A stretch of 64,000 nt of DNA from assembly GCF_021134715.1 (NCBI RefSeq), contig NC_060022.1, positions 6,453,001 to 6,517,000 of the forward strand, in the 5' to 3' direction. How positions within the stretch are numbered: the stretch's first letter is position 1; each line of letters starts with the position of its first letter. This DNA comes from Daphnia pulex. Its lineage: Eukaryota; Arthropoda; Branchiopoda; Diplostraca; Daphniidae. The translations under genes were made by a program, and so were the position numbers. Under the pieces are notes generated by a model. That model did no database searches. It saw only the letters and a program-made list of their open reading frames with translations, and was not told the DNA's origin. Shown here in pieces: positions 59,701-64,000 of the stretch.

Positions 59701-62700
59701 CTTCCAGAACAATGTCGAATTTATTGCTGGTCATGGCCTCCAGTACCAAGTTGCTTAACGTTTCTGTATCTGGCTGAATCAAAGTTGTTTCGTTCTCCAA
59801 CATTGGTGAATTTTCGTGCAAGTGTAATGATAAATACACGCAGACACAAGGGAATGTCAGTTGAGGTTCTAGTACTGCAGTAAGAACTGACAATTGTACG
59901 CTGCGGTTAACTAGGGAGGAGGTAAGAAGTTGAGAACCATTGGGGCCGTCCGGTGCTGAGCCTCGCAGAAGTAATCGATAGAAGATTTCGGTTGAAGACT
60001 CTACATTTAATGTGAGACTGGACGACGGCTGGACATTTTCATCAGTTGACGCTTGCAGTTTCATGGCCAGTTGGAGATGAAGCTTGATTGGAGAAGGAAA
60101 TTCCGCTAATACTTTCCAATATCTATCTATGTGATATTTGTAGTTTTGGATGAAAATGAGAAATATCAACCACTGACTCCGACCAGCGCATCGACTTAAA
60201 AATTTGATCGGCAAATCGAGGCCGTAGACAGTGCAAAAATCTATCACTAGGTGCCAGCTGTCGACGAGGTCCACTGCATCAGAATCGTCCGAAACATTCT
60301 TCAATAAGCAATTTTCAATTTGCTCGCTCATGCTGTTGGCCACATCGACGTCGATTAACAAACCACGACTGACATCGATGAGACTTTTTCGATTTAAGGT
60401 GGGATCTTGAATTAGTTGTTGTAAAACGGCCAAGGTACTTCTGATGGGGTGTGAGTTACAGCCCAGCATTTCGATAAGCAAAACACACGATTGTAAAATA
60501 GCTTTGTCCCATGGATCTTCTAGGCTGATCGCTTGAATCGCAAAAGGATACGTAACCATCTCTTCCTTTGTTCTTGAGCTTTGCTGTAGATAGAAGAATG
60601 CCCGGAACGGTCGACTCTGTTTCAAGTAAAACGTCCAATCCAAGCTTGTTGTGAGACCATGGTTGGTTTCGCGGACACTCTCTTCCCGAGCCGGATGATG
60701 ATGTTCTAATAAATCCCACTGTTTTTGAGGATTTTTGAAAAATTGGTTCACGTTGATCGGGACTTCTCCCACAAGCAACTGGCGAATTGATAAATCTTCT
60801 ATGATATTTTCGCAAGCATGCGCCAGCATCGGGAGGCTCTTCAATGACTTGGCCACAGTTCTGCTAGGAAATAGAGTTGGATTCATAAAATGAAAAAACA
60901 AAGTCACAAATGGATGTTTAATCCAAAACTCTTCTTCCATAAGCTGGTCCGTCTCTTTAAGCAGGGTGTTATTCAAACGGCAAAGTTCCATAAAGCCATC
61001 GGCATCGCAAGAATCAAGTTTCCACGATTGAAATCGTTGCGCTAGTTTCATCCAAGTTGGGCGATCATTCAGATCAATGTTTTCTTCAGCAATCAGGTCG
61101 TAAAAGAATTCCGGGTGGAAACTTTGAGCGCAATAATCGAGAGCTGCAGTCGTTATTGTCTGCAATGAAACGTTTGACCGTGGTTGTTGTAGGATATTCT
61201 CCATTTGATGAAATCGACCGATGGCTAGTAGCCGGGTAACAAAAGCCACTAAATTTTGACGTTCACATTCGGCGAAGATGCCCTGAATAGCTAGTAGGTT
61301 CAACACTGATTCCCGTGTGTCGTTATTTGTGCACTCGGAAGCCATATCGACCATAGCGTTAGTTATTGGCCAGATGTACGGCAAACTTTCATCTACGGTA
61401 TGACTAGACGGCGACTGGTTCTCAATCCATTTCTTCAGAGTGGAAAGGATCTGCTTATTCAACATGACTTGCCAAACATCTTCAGGTTGAATTCTCGCTA
61501 AAACTTCCTCGTCTAATGTAGATCAAAAGATAATTATAATGATGCATGTATAAAAATATATGTTTGACTGCTTCCTTACTCCTAGACTGTAGGAAGGCCT
61601 CTGCTAAATAAAGACTTCTTTGTTTTGGGTTCCATCCAGAAACAACTTCCATTGTTAAGACGGGCACATTACCAAGAGAGTCTCGAACGAAACACTCAAC
61701 CAAAGTGATAAAGTCCAAACAAACCGTCAATTCTACAGTCCATAGATGGCGTTGTTGTAGGATTTCTACCAATTTTTTCCTCGAATTGGGATTGTCGACT
61801 TGAAGGCACATTTTCTCCCAAGTTCCAGGAACGTCGCAGCCCTAAAATAAAGTTAAAACAATATAAATCAATATTAGATAACATTTACAATTACCCATAC
61901 CATATTTTTGATCATAGTTTCAGCCTCGTCAATCATTCGGAAATCATATTCTATGATATCCCGCTGAATTTCACTAATGATTGTTTTCTGAATAAGACCC
62001 AACTCTCGAAAGTCGCAGTTATCTCGACTAGATAGCACATACTGAGCTGAAAACAAAGAATATAAAATAATTCAACTTCCAAAGGAAATTATTCAGACAA
62101 TTTGTAGTCTCACCTAATGGAAGATGGTTGTGAATAAGCGCGTCTTTGATGATGGTGTATTCATCCCATCCTTTCCACTTCACGGACAATTCTTGAATCA
62201 ATTGATTACCTTGAAAACTGAATGGTTCTTGAGCATTTACAGGCAACAGTTCCTGCCACGCGAAGATTAAATTGAAAATGGTTGCGCAATCAGGAAATTT
62301 CTTATAAGCGCGTCCAGCGAACCCGAGACCAAGTCCTAGTATTTGCAACCCGAACGGAGAAGACATCGAGTTTTTCCTGTTGCCTTTCACCCTTAGATTT
62401 TCACGATCAACAAGTTTTGTAACCAAAAAATTGTCTAATACGTGAAGAATATGGCAAATTTCTGCTTCACTTCCTTGTTCGGCAATCTTCAAGATGTTGG
62501 CTGTACTTTCCAAATGTTGTGAAGTAAGTGCAGTGGTTAGCAAAGAAGCTCGAACATCGATGCTAACCATAACGTCGTTTTTTTCCGCCTCTTTTAGGTC
62601 TCGAACGGAATGCATTTTCATTGCTTTATCCACTCGATCAAATCGTTGAGCAAAAATGATAATCTCGAAGACGTCAATTTGGCATCGATAAATCCTTTGC

Positions 62701-63687
62701 AATGTTATAGTGTTGAAAAGAAGGTATTCATCAGGGTGTTTGGTAAAAACGGCTATACAGCTAGTTCCCATTGAAACTTCAGAAACATTTTTCCCATCTT
62801 GTAACAATAGTTTGAGGGCCTTCTTGCCAATCAAAAGATTATCAGTCAACACAGCAAATATCTTTCCATCTGGGCTGCTGCAAATTTGCCTGACAGGACT
62901 TATGGACAAACTGTCTGAAAATTCCAGCTGCACTGTTTGTTTAATCTTGCCTTCAAACAATGAGTATAAATCTGTAGAAAAGAAGTAGTATTACATGTTG
63001 TTATAGCTTGTTTAAAAATACAATCAGGTAGTACTTACGAAGACTTTTGGTATGAGGTTCATAGTTCACAAATAATTTATCACAGAAACTCCAAACTGCA
63101 AACTCTCCTACTTCTAGTGCCCAGATAATGTCAGTATTTTGATCAGATTTCCAAGATAGACAAGCAATTTGTTTAACAGAAGTTTGCAAAATGCAGAAAT
63201 TCCTTTGAAAACTTAGGCATAGAATTTGTTTCAGACTATCAAATTCCTGCAATGAAAAGACCAATTTGGTATGAGAATTCAGCATTACAATAACACAAGA
63301 AGGTCTAAAGTACCAATCTCTTTAGTATAAGGTGTTTCAACAGGGTTTCTGCAGCAAGTCGAACTGATGTGGCAGGGGAATTTCTGCGAAAAGACTTCCA
63401 TTCTAAATCCCCATTTCTTTTACTCAGAAGGACTTTTGATTCTTCATGATGCCAAATCGTACTATTATACACGAATATGTGAGGCTTTATTATGTAACAA
63501 TGGCAATAAAATGTGTGTCTACCAACCTTCGAACGTTTTCGACTTCCCAAATGGGTTTGATTAACTCACTCTCAGCCAGCGGCTGATAACGATAAATTGA
63601 CAATACATGATTTTCATTCAGCACTGAAATATGTTTTCCTTCTCTCGATATGTAAGCTCTCACGACAGATGGATTTTGAAGATCCAT
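56740..63687 (-). CDS. SPG11: Spatacsin (SPG11) homolog
   Basis: Ten exons in transcript order: 63687-63527, 63461-63314, 63246-63039, 62971-62114, 62046-61901, 61841-61580, 61512-58170, 58108-57394, 57332-57175, 57109-56740; 2,122 aa (human 2,443). Spatacsin acts with spastizin and AP-5 in lysosome reformation and endolysosomal sorting; human loss causes spastic paraplegia 11. Recognition rests on the C-terminal spatacsin domain: TRLTTGIQRYTEMSYVFELL-EHDQFEYLLRK, LQALLDF-like LRQALLDFLRP, LVALQIHLVNRA, PEAEIISRGYGFNISW, NGGTEYLERF and the AEAKYRLASRLNL end. The N-terminus looks like a degenerate WD/beta-propeller (NVLSIYRYQPL, DIIWALEVGEFAVWSF). The large middle exon (1,114 codons) is alpha-helical and poorly conserved. 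The start is the first ATG after a stop-rich leader. An alternative kinetochore Rod assignment was considered and rejected. Confidence 0.88.
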
Positions 63688-64000
63688 AGTAATATGAAGT
63701 ATTAAGTTTGAACTGGGGAGGACTGCCAGTTTCAGATAACACGTTTTGTTGTTGTGTCAAAACAAAGTTAACAATCGCAATCGCTTTTGTTTATCGATAC
63801 CTAACAAGTCATCGATTTGTAAACTAAATCAATTCTTTGATTGTATATCGATCTTTTACTAAATCAAATAAATCAAATTTACGGTTATTTTAATGAAATA
63901 AAGGTTAAAAGCTATCATAATTGAATGGAATCACAAAATAAAATGATAGTGAATCTAAATGAACAAATTCATGCATCTTAGGAAAAATCTTGACTAAAAT
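63688..64000 (-). promoter_or_regulatory. SPG11 upstream region with a DRE-like motif
   Basis: An exact TATCGATA octamer at 63,792-63,799, about 105 bases upstream of the start codon, plus nearby ATCGAT cores at about 63,812 and 63,848. In Drosophila this octamer is the DREF-binding element of housekeeping promoters. Function here is inferred. No gene is seen to the window edge. Confidence 0.4.

Noticed and set aside
56740..63687. Kinetochore protein Rod/KNTC1 for the large minus-strand gene
   Set aside because: Size and helical nature fit loosely, but the C-terminal segments match spatacsin specifically.

Overview
This is a eukaryotic nuclear window. Every host gene is split by short GT-AG introns (mostly 55-130 bases) with AT-rich intergenic DNA, and the genes are animal genes: MCM9, ZNF207/BuGZ, TSR3, mitochondrial aconitase, an NR2E3/Hr51-type nuclear receptor and spatacsin. 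Receptor sequence closest to the insect Hr51 type, very compact introns and an R1/Jockey-like retrotransposon point to an arthropod. I infer a branchiopod crustacean such as Daphnia, but the species is not proven by the sequence. All multi-exon models given here were joined by hand, and each total coding length is a multiple of three.

Left part (1-28,734) is repeat-dominated. A head-to-tail satellite with a unit of about 561 bases fills 2,041-9,567, 11,000-20,548 and 27,057-28,067, with a fragment at 28,712-28,734. It shows higher-order structure. Nearly every unit carries, on the minus strand, a tRNA-Gln-like A box, a B-box-like motif 46 bases downstream and a T6 run, so the array looks like about 28 tandem SINE-like Pol III cassettes. 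Nested in it are: a minus-strand non-LTR retrotransposon running off the left edge (1-2,040); a DNA transposon with 82-base inverted ends and a decayed THAP/DDE transposase (9,568-10,999); three copies of a ~525-base unclassified segment that replaces the Pol III-like part of a unit; and a nearly complete non-LTR retrotransposon with an 8-base target duplication, ORF1 (frameshifted at a C10 run) and an intact 1,233-residue ORF2 (20,549-27,056). Two copies of a hairpin-bearing ~320-base module (28,068-28,711) and a long near-perfect foldback (28,750-29,019) close the repeat zone.

Right part (30,150-63,687) is a gene cluster. On the plus strand, head to tail: MCM9 (DNA repair helicase), ZNF207/BuGZ (spindle assembly), TSR3 (18S rRNA modification) and a leucine-rich repeat protein. 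On the minus strand: mitochondrial aconitase, the NR2E3/Hr51 nuclear receptor (with a ~5.8 kb intron-plus-upstream territory) and spatacsin. The LRR and aconitase genes converge with only 120 bases between stop codons. The genes have no obvious shared pathway; they look like ordinary housekeeping and developmental neighbours.

The most unusual structure is the Pol III-like satellite array and the way other elements sit in or replace its cassette. Other points to check are the unusually well conserved 5' leader shared by two otherwise divergent retrotransposon copies, the foldback locus, and non-canonical GC-AG introns in two genes.
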